From contig JAQUTS010000062.1 of NCBI GenBank assembly GCA_028694275.1, positions 1-9,472 on the forward strand: DNA of 9,472 bases, written 5' to 3'. The notes below the pieces were generated by a model. The model was not told where the DNA came from. It saw only the letters and a program-made list of their open reading frames with translations, and did not search any database. Below are positions 1-5,761 of this stretch, one piece after another. This DNA is from Candidatus Gastranaerophilales bacterium (GTDB lineage Bacteria > Cyanobacteriota > Vampirovibrionia > Gastranaerophilales > CAJFVJ01). Each line of letters opens with the position of its first letter. Position 1 is the first letter of the stretch. Made by a program: the position numbers and the translations under genes.

Positions 1-290
1 ATTTTTGCACAGTATGTGTCGGTGCAGGTGACGGCTCTTATGCCTTTTACTTTGTTTGCGGCAATACAAACGCCAAGCCCTGATCCGCAAAGGATGATTC
101 CTCTGGTAAAAGAACCTGTTGCAACTGCATTTGCAACCTCTTTTGCAATGAGGGGATAGTCGACTGATTTGGTGTCAAAGCAGCCAAAGTCTTTGTATTC
201 GTAGTTGTTTTTTGCCAAAAAACGTTCAATGTACGTTTTTAGTTCATAACCGCCATGGTCTGAGCCGATTGCTATTTTTGCTTTTGACAT
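1..290 (-). CDS. rpiB: Ribose-5-phosphate isomerase B (N-terminal 96 residues; 3' end outside window)
   Basis: RpiB interconverts ribose 5-phosphate and ribulose 5-phosphate in the cytosolic pentose phosphate pathway. The visible part starts MSKAKIAIGSDHGGYELK, the family's N-terminal phosphosugar-binding motif (D11, H12). It continues to RGIILCGSGLGVCIAANKVKGIRA (residues 63-86), which carries the catalytic-type cysteine at 68 (Cys66 in E. coli numbering) in a CGSGLG loop. The family normally has about 145-150 residues, so roughly 50 are missing beyond base 1, including the distal HN-type region. The start is well supported: a strong ribosome-binding site, AGGAG, lies just upstream and overlaps the stop codon of the preceding tsaC gene, with 9 bases between stop and start. 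It is the last visible gene of the bamA-skp-tsaC-rpiB unit. The reading frame is intact and the identification is secure; only the C-terminus is unseen. Confidence 0.95.
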   Translation of the reverse strand, partial: MSKAKIAIGSDHGGYELKTYIERFLAKNNYEYKDFGCFDTKSVDYPLIAKEVANAVATGSFTRGIILCGSGLGVCIAANKVKGIRAVTCTDTYCAK

Positions 291-299
291 AATTTCTCC

Positions 300-884
300 T
301 TATTGGGGGATTATTGTACCTTGACGAAGTATTTTTATTTGTTCATCTAGCGCCAAAACTACTGTTGATGCTGTACCTTGTGCTTTGAAGCCAAAATCTT
401 CGAGTGTAAAATCAATTTTATCACCGATATATGATGCGGTCTGCTCGATGTTTAATGCCGGATCTTCACCTGATAGGTTTGCGCTTGTTGTTGCGATTGG
501 GCCGGTTATTTTAAGAAACTCCAATAAAACGGGATGATTTGGAATTCTAAGCCCTACCGTATCTGTCCCTGATGATATGAAATCACCTGTTTTTTCGGAT
601 TTTTGGGTAATGATTGTTATTGCTCCGGGCCAGTATTTTTGGGCTAAATCAAGGGCTGTTTTGGAGAAACCTTTTATATAAGGTTCAAAATCTTCTATGC
701 TTGATGCCATAATTATCAGGGGTTTTTTCCCGTCACGTTTTTTTATTTCGTATATTTTTTTGCAAGCTTTTTCATTATCAACAAGGCACCCAAGCCCCCA
801 AACGGTATCTGTCGGATATGCAAAAACGGCTCCTTTTTTGAGAAGCTCGAGTTTTTGCTGCAATTGTTCTTGAGAGTAAAACAT
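300..884 (-). CDS. tsaC: L-threonylcarbamoyladenylate synthase (TsaC/YrdC type)
   Basis: TsaC makes threonylcarbamoyl-AMP from threonine, bicarbonate and ATP, the first step of t6A formation at position 37 of ANN-decoding tRNAs. The 194-residue protein is one YrdC/Sua5 domain. It shows the opening FAYPTDTVWGLGC (21-33), the basic nucleotide-binding stretch KKRDGKKPL (48-56), YWPGAITII (84-92), VGLRIPNHP (110-118) and the SAN motif in ATTSANLSG (131-139). The length fits the short TsaC form rather than Sua5 (about 340 residues with an extra C-terminal domain). The start lies one base after the skp stop (TAA-A-ATG) and no good Shine-Dalgarno is visible before it, so translation probably depends on ribosomes finishing skp. 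The stop codon is part of the rpiB ribosome-binding site. Pairing of tsaC with rpiB is also known from Firmicutes (ywlC and ywlF of Bacillus subtilis). Confidence 0.95.
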   Translation of the reverse strand: MFYSQEQLQQKLELLKKGAVFAYPTDTVWGLGCLVDNEKACKKIYEIKKRDGKKPLIIMASSIEDFEPYIKGFSKTALDLAQKYWPGAITIITQKSEKTGDFISSGTDTVGLRIPNHPVLLEFLKITGPIATTSANLSGEDPALNIEQTASYIGDKIDFTLEDFGFKAQGTASTVVLALDEQIKILRQGTIIPQ

Positions 885-885
885 T

Positions 886-1329
886 TTATTTGTTCAAAAT
901 AAGTAAAACATCTGTTGTGATATCAACGCCGCCGTAGATAGCGGATTTTTTGTTCAAAACAACACCGAGTCCTTTTTGTGTGGCTACTTGTTTAATGGCT
1001 GCCATCATTGAGTCTTCGAGTTTTTTCTGTTCTGATGCGTACCATTTTTTTGTTTCGTCTACTTTTGTTTGGAATTCTTTTGCATATTTGTCTTCAAGGT
1101 TTTTTCTTTCTACAGGTGAAGAGCCTTCTGCGATGAGTCGTTTTTTCTCAAGAAGGTATTTTTCGAGCTCAACATCCTTTGCATCTGCAGCTTTGTCTAT
1201 TTTGACAGAAGCATTATATTGTTCCCAAACTTGTGTAACATCAATAACACCGATGTTTTCAGCCATTGCGGCAATGTTTGTGCAGATGAAAAGTGCAACG
1301 ACCAAAACCAAATTAAATATTTTTTTCAT
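886..1329 (-). CDS. skp: Periplasmic chaperone, OmpH/Skp family
   Basis: Skp/OmpH proteins are periplasmic trimers that hold unfolded outer-membrane proteins on the way to the BAM insertase. The 147-residue protein begins with a clear signal peptide (MKKIFNLVLVVALFICTNIA, likely cut after AMA at 23). The mature protein starts ENIGVIDVTQVWEQY, a typical OmpH opening. Residues about 45-118 are charged and helical, rich in K and E, as expected for the coiled-coil tentacle. The end, GLGVVLNKKSAIYGGVDITTDV, matches the OmpH C-terminal strand motif (an alternation of VL, a K/N pair, YGGVDIT). The length is close to the usual 150-170. The ATG is preceded by TAAGGAGTTAGTT, a strong ribosome-binding site. 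It lies 29 bases after bamA, the classic bamA-skp order, which supports the assignment. Sequence conservation in this family is low, so the family is sure and the exact client set is not. Confidence 0.9.
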   Translation of the reverse strand: MKKIFNLVLVVALFICTNIAAMAENIGVIDVTQVWEQYNASVKIDKAADAKDVELEKYLLEKKRLIAEGSSPVERKNLEDKYAKEFQTKVDETKKWYASEQKKLEDSMMAAIKQVATQKGLGVVLNKKSAIYGGVDITTDVLLILNK

Positions 1330-1358
1330 AACTAACTCCTTATTCCCTGTATATTATA

Positions 1359-3332
1359 TTAGTACATTTCGCCTACGTCAAACAAAAATCTTCCGGTGTT
1401 GTTTCTTCCGCCGCCGATATTGGTGAGCGGGAATCCGTAATCAAGTTTGATAGGACCAAGTCCGGGGATGTAAATTCTCAAGCCTAAACCTGTTGAAATA
1501 CCATATCCCGGATAGTCATAAACGGTGTTTATAATGTTTTCTTGGAAGACTCTGCCTGCATCCACAAATGCAACAAGTCTCATATCATTGAAGAACGTAT
1601 TTTGTGTGATTTTATCCATAAGCGGTACAGGTGTCCTGAATTCGGCAGTTGCCATCATCATACCGTTACCGTTACCCGCTTCTGTTTGCCTGAAACCTCT
1701 GACGGATCTGATACCGCCTAAGTTATATTGAGCAAAGTATGGTGCATTTCCCCAAGGGTTTACGCCTGCTTTACCCATAAGAGCAACGGTTGATTTTTCT
1801 CCCACAGGGAAGTATTTTTGGATTGTACCTTCGACTCGTCCGAAGCTTCCTGCATCGCCGCTGCCTACATTCATATATTCTTTAGCTCCTAAAGAAGCGT
1901 AAACGCCTTCTCTTGGAGATATGTAGCTGTCTCTTGTATCATAGACAAATCTTGGCCCGAGTGATACAAATGTACCGCCTACAAGCATATTGGTTCTGTT
2001 AGAAAAATCAACTCCTGATTTTGCAAAGTCAGCCATTGATTGGCTCAAGTCGCCTTCTTTGATTTTGACATTTTCAAACCCAAGAGTCACACCGCCTGAT
2101 AGGTGTTTGTATTTTTGGATGGGGCGCATAACTTCGAGTTCTGAGCCGAATCTTCTTTCTGTTGCCAAAGGTACTTGCCAGCTTGCGTAGTCTCTGGCAA
2201 AGATTTTGGCTTGAAGGGAGTTTTTGGATTGTAAAAAGCTTGGATCGAAGAATCTGGCTTCTACCTGATAACTTGCGCGTCTAAGGATTGAGCTGTTGTT
2301 GAAGATAATTCCTGATCCTGTCATAAAGTCTATACCAAGTTGTTGACCGAGTCCTCTGAAGTTGTAATCTGTAAATCCAGCAGAGCCAAAGACCCCTGTG
2401 GATGTATCAAAACCGCCGCCGACAGAGACGGAGCCTGAGCGTTTTTCGGTTACTTCTATTTTTACGTCATATTTTGTCGGGTCTTCTTCGCTTTGTGAGA
2501 CAACACGTTTGACATCTGCAAAAGCTTTTGTCCCGAAGATTCTTTTGACATCTTCTGCTAAAGAGTACTCGTTATAAATATCGCCGCTTTTTACCATCAT
2601 GTTTCTTTTGATGACAAAGTCTTTTGTTTTGATATTTCCTGATAGGGTTATGTCTTTGATGTAGCCTTCATCAATTTTGACATCTATATACCCGTCAGGC
2701 TCATCTTGTATGGATTGAACACGTGCTAAAGTGTAACCTTTTTCGGCGTAAGTTTCTTCTATTTGGTCAATCATATCATTCAAAATATTTATATTTTGGG
2801 GTGTTCCGATATTTTTGTTGAGGATGGAGAGCAGTTCAGAATCTTCTAAAACAGAGTTGCCTTCAAGCACAAAGCCTGTAATCGGGACGTTTTCTTGGAC
2901 AACTATTTTCAAAATAACCCCTTGGTCTGTTTTTTGAGGCAGTGCTTTGATGTTTTTTGTGAAGTATCCCATTCCATAAATCAGCTGCAGGTCTTGTTTT
3001 ACATCTTCTACACTGTAGGGTTTGCCTGCTTGGCTTTTCATCATTTCTGATATTTTTTCATCTGAAATAATACTATTTCCCTCAATCTCGACTGATTTGA
3101 TAAGATCCTTGGGAGCGTATTTTGTAATCAAACCTTCATCGGTTGTTTCTTCAACTGTAACAGGTAAATCGGCAGGTACTGACTGCTCGATTTTGGGTTG
3201 TTCTTTCTTTTTTTTGTGCCAAAACCCGATAGCCTCAGCTTTTGGTGTCAAAACTGAAGTGCTAATAAATAAAATTAAGGCTACTAAATATATATTTAAA
3301 ACGCGCATTAAAAAAATTTCTTTTAGATACAA
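1359..3332 (-). CDS. bamA: Outer-membrane protein assembly factor, Omp85/BamA family, three POTRA domains
   Basis: This protein inserts beta-barrel proteins into the outer membrane. The layout is: signal peptide to about residue 34 (ending TPKAEA); a linker of about 35-75 with HKKKKEQPK and then acidic residues; three POTRA repeats at about 78-149, 151-224 and 226-297, each opening V/F-x-L/I-x-GN/GNS and containing a GY/F..V segment; and a 16-stranded-type barrel at about 300-657. The barrel holds the L6 signature SVRGFRQTEAGNG (543-555) and ends FLFDVGEMY, with a terminal aromatic. E. coli BamA has five POTRA repeats and about 810 residues; three repeats fit cyanobacterial Omp85. The start is uncertain. 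The TTG at 3332 has purine-rich sequence before it (GGGAGG 11 bases away, AGGAG 2 bases away). The ATG at 3308 gives a neater signal peptide (MRVLNIYLVALILFIS) but has no clear ribosome-binding site. It is the first gene of the unit with skp. Confidence 0.95.
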   Translation of the reverse strand: MYLKEIFLMRVLNIYLVALILFISTSVLTPKAEAIGFWHKKKKEQPKIEQSVPADLPVTVEETTDEGLITKYAPKDLIKSVEIEGNSIISDEKISEMMKSQAGKPYSVEDVKQDLQLIYGMGYFTKNIKALPQKTDQGVILKIVVQENVPITGFVLEGNSVLEDSELLSILNKNIGTPQNINILNDMIDQIEETYAEKGYTLARVQSIQDEPDGYIDVKIDEGYIKDITLSGNIKTKDFVIKRNMMVKSGDIYNEYSLAEDVKRIFGTKAFADVKRVVSQSEEDPTKYDVKIEVTEKRSGSVSVGGGFDTSTGVFGSAGFTDYNFRGLGQQLGIDFMTGSGIIFNNSSILRRASYQVEARFFDPSFLQSKNSLQAKIFARDYASWQVPLATERRFGSELEVMRPIQKYKHLSGGVTLGFENVKIKEGDLSQSMADFAKSGVDFSNRTNMLVGGTFVSLGPRFVYDTRDSYISPREGVYASLGAKEYMNVGSGDAGSFGRVEGTIQKYFPVGEKSTVALMGKAGVNPWGNAPYFAQYNLGGIRSVRGFRQTEAGNGNGMMMATAEFRTPVPLMDKITQNTFFNDMRLVAFVDAGRVFQENIINTVYDYPGYGISTGLGLRIYIPGLGPIKLDYGFPLTNIGGGRNNTGRFLFDVGEMY

Positions 3333-3341
3333 CTCTCCTGA

Positions 3342-3354
3342 ATCCTCCCAGGAT
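3342..3354 (-). promoter_or_regulatory. Small hairpin at the predicted 5' end of the bamA transcript
   Basis: The sequence ATCCT-GGG-AGGAT forms a 5-bp stem with a 3-base loop. It would sit at or next to the predicted transcription start and hold the GGGAGG that could serve as Shine-Dalgarno for the TTG start. It could stabilise the 5' end of the RNA or restrict ribosome access. The inverted repeat is visible in the sequence; any role is inference, and the stem is short. Confidence 0.3.
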
Positions 3355-3360
3355 AATAAA

Positions 3361-3369
3361 ATTATAGCA
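3361..3369 (-). promoter_or_regulatory. Extended -10 promoter for the bamA-skp-tsaC-rpiB unit
   Basis: On the minus strand this reads TGCTATAAT: a perfect TATAAT hexamer with the TG of an extended -10 element one base upstream. A partial -35 (TTTACC, 4 of 6 matches to TTGACA) lies 16 bases upstream at 3383-3388. Transcription would begin near 3354, leaving a leader of about 22 bases before the TTG start or about 46 before the ATG. No other equally good promoter is visible for bamA in the gap. Confidence 0.6.
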
Positions 3370-3402
3370 TTTAAAAATACGAGGTAAAATTGTTAAGTGG
3401 TT

Positions 3403-3433
3403 TTGATATAAAACTTTATATTTAGGCTAAAAT
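3403..3433 (+). promoter_or_regulatory. Possible mtnA promoter
   Basis: TTGATA (3403-3408) and TAAAAT (3428-3433) are separated by 19 bases, a little longer than the ideal 17. Both hexamers match four or five of six consensus bases. The start of transcription would be near 3440, about 25 bases before the mtnA ATG. An inverted repeat, ATATAAA-AC-TTTATAT (3406-3421), lies between the two hexamers and could be a regulator site. In such AT-rich DNA the assignment is weak. Confidence 0.35.
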
Positions 3434-3464
3434 TGTTTAGGAATATGCAAATAAGGAGCAAAAA

Positions 3465-4505
3465 ATGATTAAGTCCGTAGAATGGCAAAATAATTTGGTA
3501 AAAATGATTGATCAGACCAAAATACCTCATATTTTTGAAATTGTAGACATTAAAACTTCAGAACAAATGTATACGGCAATTAAAGATATGATCGTAAGAG
3601 GTGCTCCTGCTATTGGAATTTCGGGTGCTCATGGGGTTTCTTTGGGGGCTTTGGAATTGCAAAATGAAACGGACAAAAATGTATTTTTGGACAAATTGCA
3701 CAAAATCTGTGAATATCTCAAATCATCTCGCCCAACGGCTGTAAACCTTGCCTGGGCTGTTGATAAACAGTTTGAACTGGCAAAAACATCAACTTCACAG
3801 ACTGTTGATGGTGTAATAAAAGAATTAATCGAAAACGGAATTTATCTTGAGAATGAAGATATAGAAATTAACAAAAAAATGGGCGATTATGGTGCTGAAG
3901 TTGTGCCCAAAGGAGCTACAATCCTTACTCATTGCAATGCCGGAGCACTGGCAACAGTCGGGTACGGTACGGCTTTGGGCGTTGTCAGATCAGCTTTTGC
4001 CAAGGATAAAACGATAAAGGTTTTTGCTGATGAAACTCGTCCTCGTCAACAAGGGGCAAGACTTACAACTTTTGAACTCGTTCAAGACGGTATCGATACT
4101 ACACTCATTACAGATGGTATGAGCGGGTATTTTATGTCACAAGGAATGATTGATTTTGTTGTGGTCGGGGCTGATAGAATCGCGTCAAACGGTGATACTG
4201 CAAACAAAATCGGCACATATAACCTTGCAATAGTTGCAAAAGAGCACAATGTACCTTTTTATATAGCTGCACCTTTATCAACGATTGATATATCAATTGC
4301 ATCGGGAAAACAAATCCCTATCGAAGAGCGTGATCACCAAGAAGTCACTCATATCAACGGTGAAAGAGTCTGCGCAGAGGGTGTGCATATTATTAATCCC
4401 GGCTTTGATGTAACACCTGCCAAGTACATTGCAGGCATCATTACCGAAAAAGGGATTCTTAGAGCACCTTTTGAAGAATCAATAAAAGAAGCTTTTTCAA
4501 AATAA
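3465..4505 (+). CDS. mtnA: S-methyl-5-thioribose-1-phosphate isomerase
   Basis: MtnA isomerises the aldose 5-methylthioribose 1-phosphate to 5-methylthioribulose 1-phosphate in the methionine salvage pathway, which recycles the methylthioadenosine left by polyamine synthesis. The 346 residues match the usual length. Clear motifs are VRGAPAIGISGAHG (44-57), THCNAGALATVGYGTALGV (155-173) with the catalytic-type Cys157, ADETRPRQQGARLT (188-201), and GADRIASNGDTANKIGTY (235-252) with Asp237. These correspond to Cys160 and Asp240 of the B. subtilis enzyme. The family is an eIF2B-alpha relative, but this Cys/Asp pair and length distinguish the isomerase. The ATG has a strong AAGGAG ribosome-binding site 7 bases upstream. 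The gene stands alone: it diverges from bamA and converges on pyrF, with a terminator directly after it. No other salvage gene and no SAM riboswitch is visible nearby. Confidence 0.96.
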   Translation: MIKSVEWQNNLVKMIDQTKIPHIFEIVDIKTSEQMYTAIKDMIVRGAPAIGISGAHGVSLGALELQNETDKNVFLDKLHKICEYLKSSRPTAVNLAWAVDKQFELAKTSTSQTVDGVIKELIENGIYLENEDIEINKKMGDYGAEVVPKGATILTHCNAGALATVGYGTALGVVRSAFAKDKTIKVFADETRPRQQGARLTTFELVQDGIDTTLITDGMSGYFMSQGMIDFVVVGADRIASNGDTANKIGTYNLAIVAKEHNVPFYIAAPLSTIDISIASGKQIPIEERDHQEVTHINGERVCAEGVHIINPGFDVTPAKYIAGIITEKGILRAPFEESIKEAFSK

Positions 4506-4517
4506 ATCTGAAGACAC

Positions 4518-4551
4518 AAAAAAAGAAGCCTCTGTTTGGGGCTTCTTTTTT
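4518..4551. terminator. Bidirectional rho-independent terminator between mtnA and pyrF
   Basis: GAAGCCTC (4525-4532) pairs with GGGGCTTC (4538-4545) around a TGTTT loop, with one G-T wobble. An A-tract on the left (4518-4524) and a T-tract on the right (4546-4551) extend the stem and give each strand a run of U after the hairpin. It starts 12 bases after the mtnA stop and ends 18 bases from the end of convergent pyrF, so it probably serves both genes. Confidence 0.88.
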
Positions 4552-4569
4552 ATTTGTATAGTTTTAAAA

Positions 4570-5310
4570 TTACAATCCCAAAGCTTCTTCAACTTCACTT
4601 ATTATCAGTTGTGTTGCGGCTATTTTGTCTTCCGCATTGCGAATAGGTCGTCCGACTATGATGTAATCAACTTTTGCTCTGATAGCATCAGCCGGTGTCA
4701 CGACTCTGACTTGATCATCAACTATTGACCAAGTAGGGCGAACGGCAGGACATACGATAATAAAATCATTCCCAAGAGCCGTTCTGATTTTGACAGCATC
4801 TTCAGCAGTTGCCACAACTCCGTCAAGACCGTTTTCTTTGGCTATTTGTGCAAGTTTTAGTGCGTAGTCTTCTATATTTAAAGATACGCCGAGTTCTTCT
4901 TTGAGGGTTCTTTGTCCGTAGCTTGTTAAAAGCGTCACGCCAAGAATAATCGGACTTGGTCGGTCTTCTTTTTTTGCAACTTCTCTTGTGGCTTTGATTG
5001 TTTTAGAAATCATTTTTGATGAGCCGATGATATTCAAATTCAAGAAGTTTACGCCATGTTTTACAATATTTGCACAGGCTTGTGCTGTTGTGTTGGGTAT
5101 ATCGCAGAACTTGCCGTCAAAATATACCTGAGCACCTTCTTCTTGTATCATTTTGAAAACTTCGGGGCCTTCCGCGCTAAAAAGCTGAAGTCCTACTTTG
5201 AACATTCCGACATAATCTTTGAGTTCTTTTACAAGACTTCTGGCTTCTTCCAAAGTATCTACATCCAAAGCAAGGATAATTCGATCTTTTGCAGACAAAT
5301 TCTTATTCAT
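4570..5310 (-). CDS. pyrF: Orotidine-5'-phosphate decarboxylase
   Basis: PyrF converts OMP to UMP, the last step of de novo pyrimidine synthesis, in the cytosol. The 246-residue protein is the usual length for the bacterial group I enzyme. Catalytic residues are in place: D16 in LALDVDT, K38 in MFKVGLQLF, and D65/K67/D70 in the signature FDGKFCDIPNT (64-74), each offset by exactly five from B. subtilis D11/K33/D60/K62/D65. The phosphate and pyrimidine end is also present: CPAVRPTW (187-194), DDQVRVVTP (198-206) and YIIVGRPIRNA (216-226). One departure is the loop that normally reads NVHA.GG, which here is NLNIIGSS (91-98), with Asn93 at the place of the usual His. The ribosome-binding site is weak (GAGAGAAG, about 10 bases upstream). 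The gene is convergent with mtnA and shares its terminator. I see no other pyrimidine gene in the window. Confidence 0.95.
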   Translation of the reverse strand: MNKNLSAKDRIILALDVDTLEEARSLVKELKDYVGMFKVGLQLFSAEGPEVFKMIQEEGAQVYFDGKFCDIPNTTAQACANIVKHGVNFLNLNIIGSSKMISKTIKATREVAKKEDRPSPIILGVTLLTSYGQRTLKEELGVSLNIEDYALKLAQIAKENGLDGVVATAEDAVKIRTALGNDFIIVCPAVRPTWSIVDDQVRVVTPADAIRAKVDYIIVGRPIRNAEDKIAATQLIISEVEEALGL

Positions 5311-5360
5311 ATTTTATACTTCTCTCTACTCGTAACTCTCGTAAAAGTGTAAGCTTTTTG

Positions 5361-5385
5361 ATTTTGCGTATACAGTTCGCAAAAT
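5361..5385. repeat. Perfect inverted repeat (8-bp arms) upstream of pyrF
   Basis: ATTTTGCG (5361-5368) and CGCAAAAT (5378-5385) are exact reverse complements separated by 9 bases (TATACAGTT). The repeat lies about 50 bases before the pyrF start and 13 bases after the stop of the small ORF upstream. Neither strand has a run of T after it, so it is not a standard terminator. It could be an operator, an attenuator stem or an RNA-processing hairpin for pyrF. Confidence 0.4.
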
Positions 5386-5397
5386 TCTCAGTACATT

Positions 5398-5646
5398 CTA
5401 TCCCATTTTTCTGAATTCTTCAACAAAATCTTGCTGAATTGATATTGATTTTACATAATTCCTGTTTTTTTTGATTAATTTTTTGAAAATTATCTCTGAT
5501 TTTTGAATAACTTTGTTGTTTTTTTTGAAAAAACTTATATCTATTAAAATTTTCTCAAAATTCAACTTCAAAACTCTAAACTCAGGGTGTTTTCTGAGTT
5601 TAATGACTTTGCGTTTCAAATTTAAATCAATTACTTTTTGTTCCAT
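5398..5646 (-). CDS. Small lysine-rich hypothetical protein (doubtful gene)
   Basis: This 82-codon ORF fills most of the gap between pyrF and the secreted-protein gene. The product is very basic: 17 Lys and 5 Arg against about 9 acidic residues. It is rich in Ile and Phe, with no signal peptide, membrane segment or motif that I recognise. A purine-rich GAGAGGAT lies about 11 bases before the ATG, slightly farther than usual, and would serve as ribosome-binding site. In favour of a real gene: same strand as its neighbours, a start with some ribosome-binding signal, and otherwise a 450-base hole in a dense region. Against: the stretch is clearly more AT-rich than the flanking genes, and a Lys/Ile/Phe/Asn-rich protein is what chance reading of such DNA gives. 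It could be a lineage-specific nucleic-acid-binding protein or no gene at all. Confidence 0.4.
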   Translation of the reverse strand: MEQKVIDLNLKRKVIKLRKHPEFRVLKLNFEKILIDISFFKKNNKVIQKSEIIFKKLIKKNRNYVKSISIQQDFVEEFRKMG

Positions 5647-5761
5647 TATCTATAGTTATCCTCTCTTAGAATTAAGACCATCCCCTTCTCGATGAGGATT
5701 TATAACTTGTGAAAAATAAAAGTTGCTAGCAAAAATCATTTTTTTACAAAGGTTAATACTT

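Noticed and set aside
950..2190. Several plus-strand open frames opposite skp and bamA (for example 950-1426, 1525-1731, 1990-2190).
   Set aside because: They lie fully antisense to genes with clear family motifs, have no ribosome-binding sites or recognisable domains, and are products of the coding bias of the opposite strand.
5647..5680. A GAGAGG-containing stretch upstream of the small ORF, considered as a PyrR-binding RNA element for pyrF.
   Set aside because: No stem-loop, antiterminator or terminator alternative surrounds it, and it is more than 300 bases from pyrF.
5724..5733. Perfect 10-bp palindrome TTGCTAGCAA followed on the minus strand by a T-rich run, considered as a terminator of the secreted-protein gene.
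   Set aside because: As RNA it can form only a 3-bp stem with a 4-base loop, too weak for a terminator; a protein-binding role cannot be excluded but has no support.
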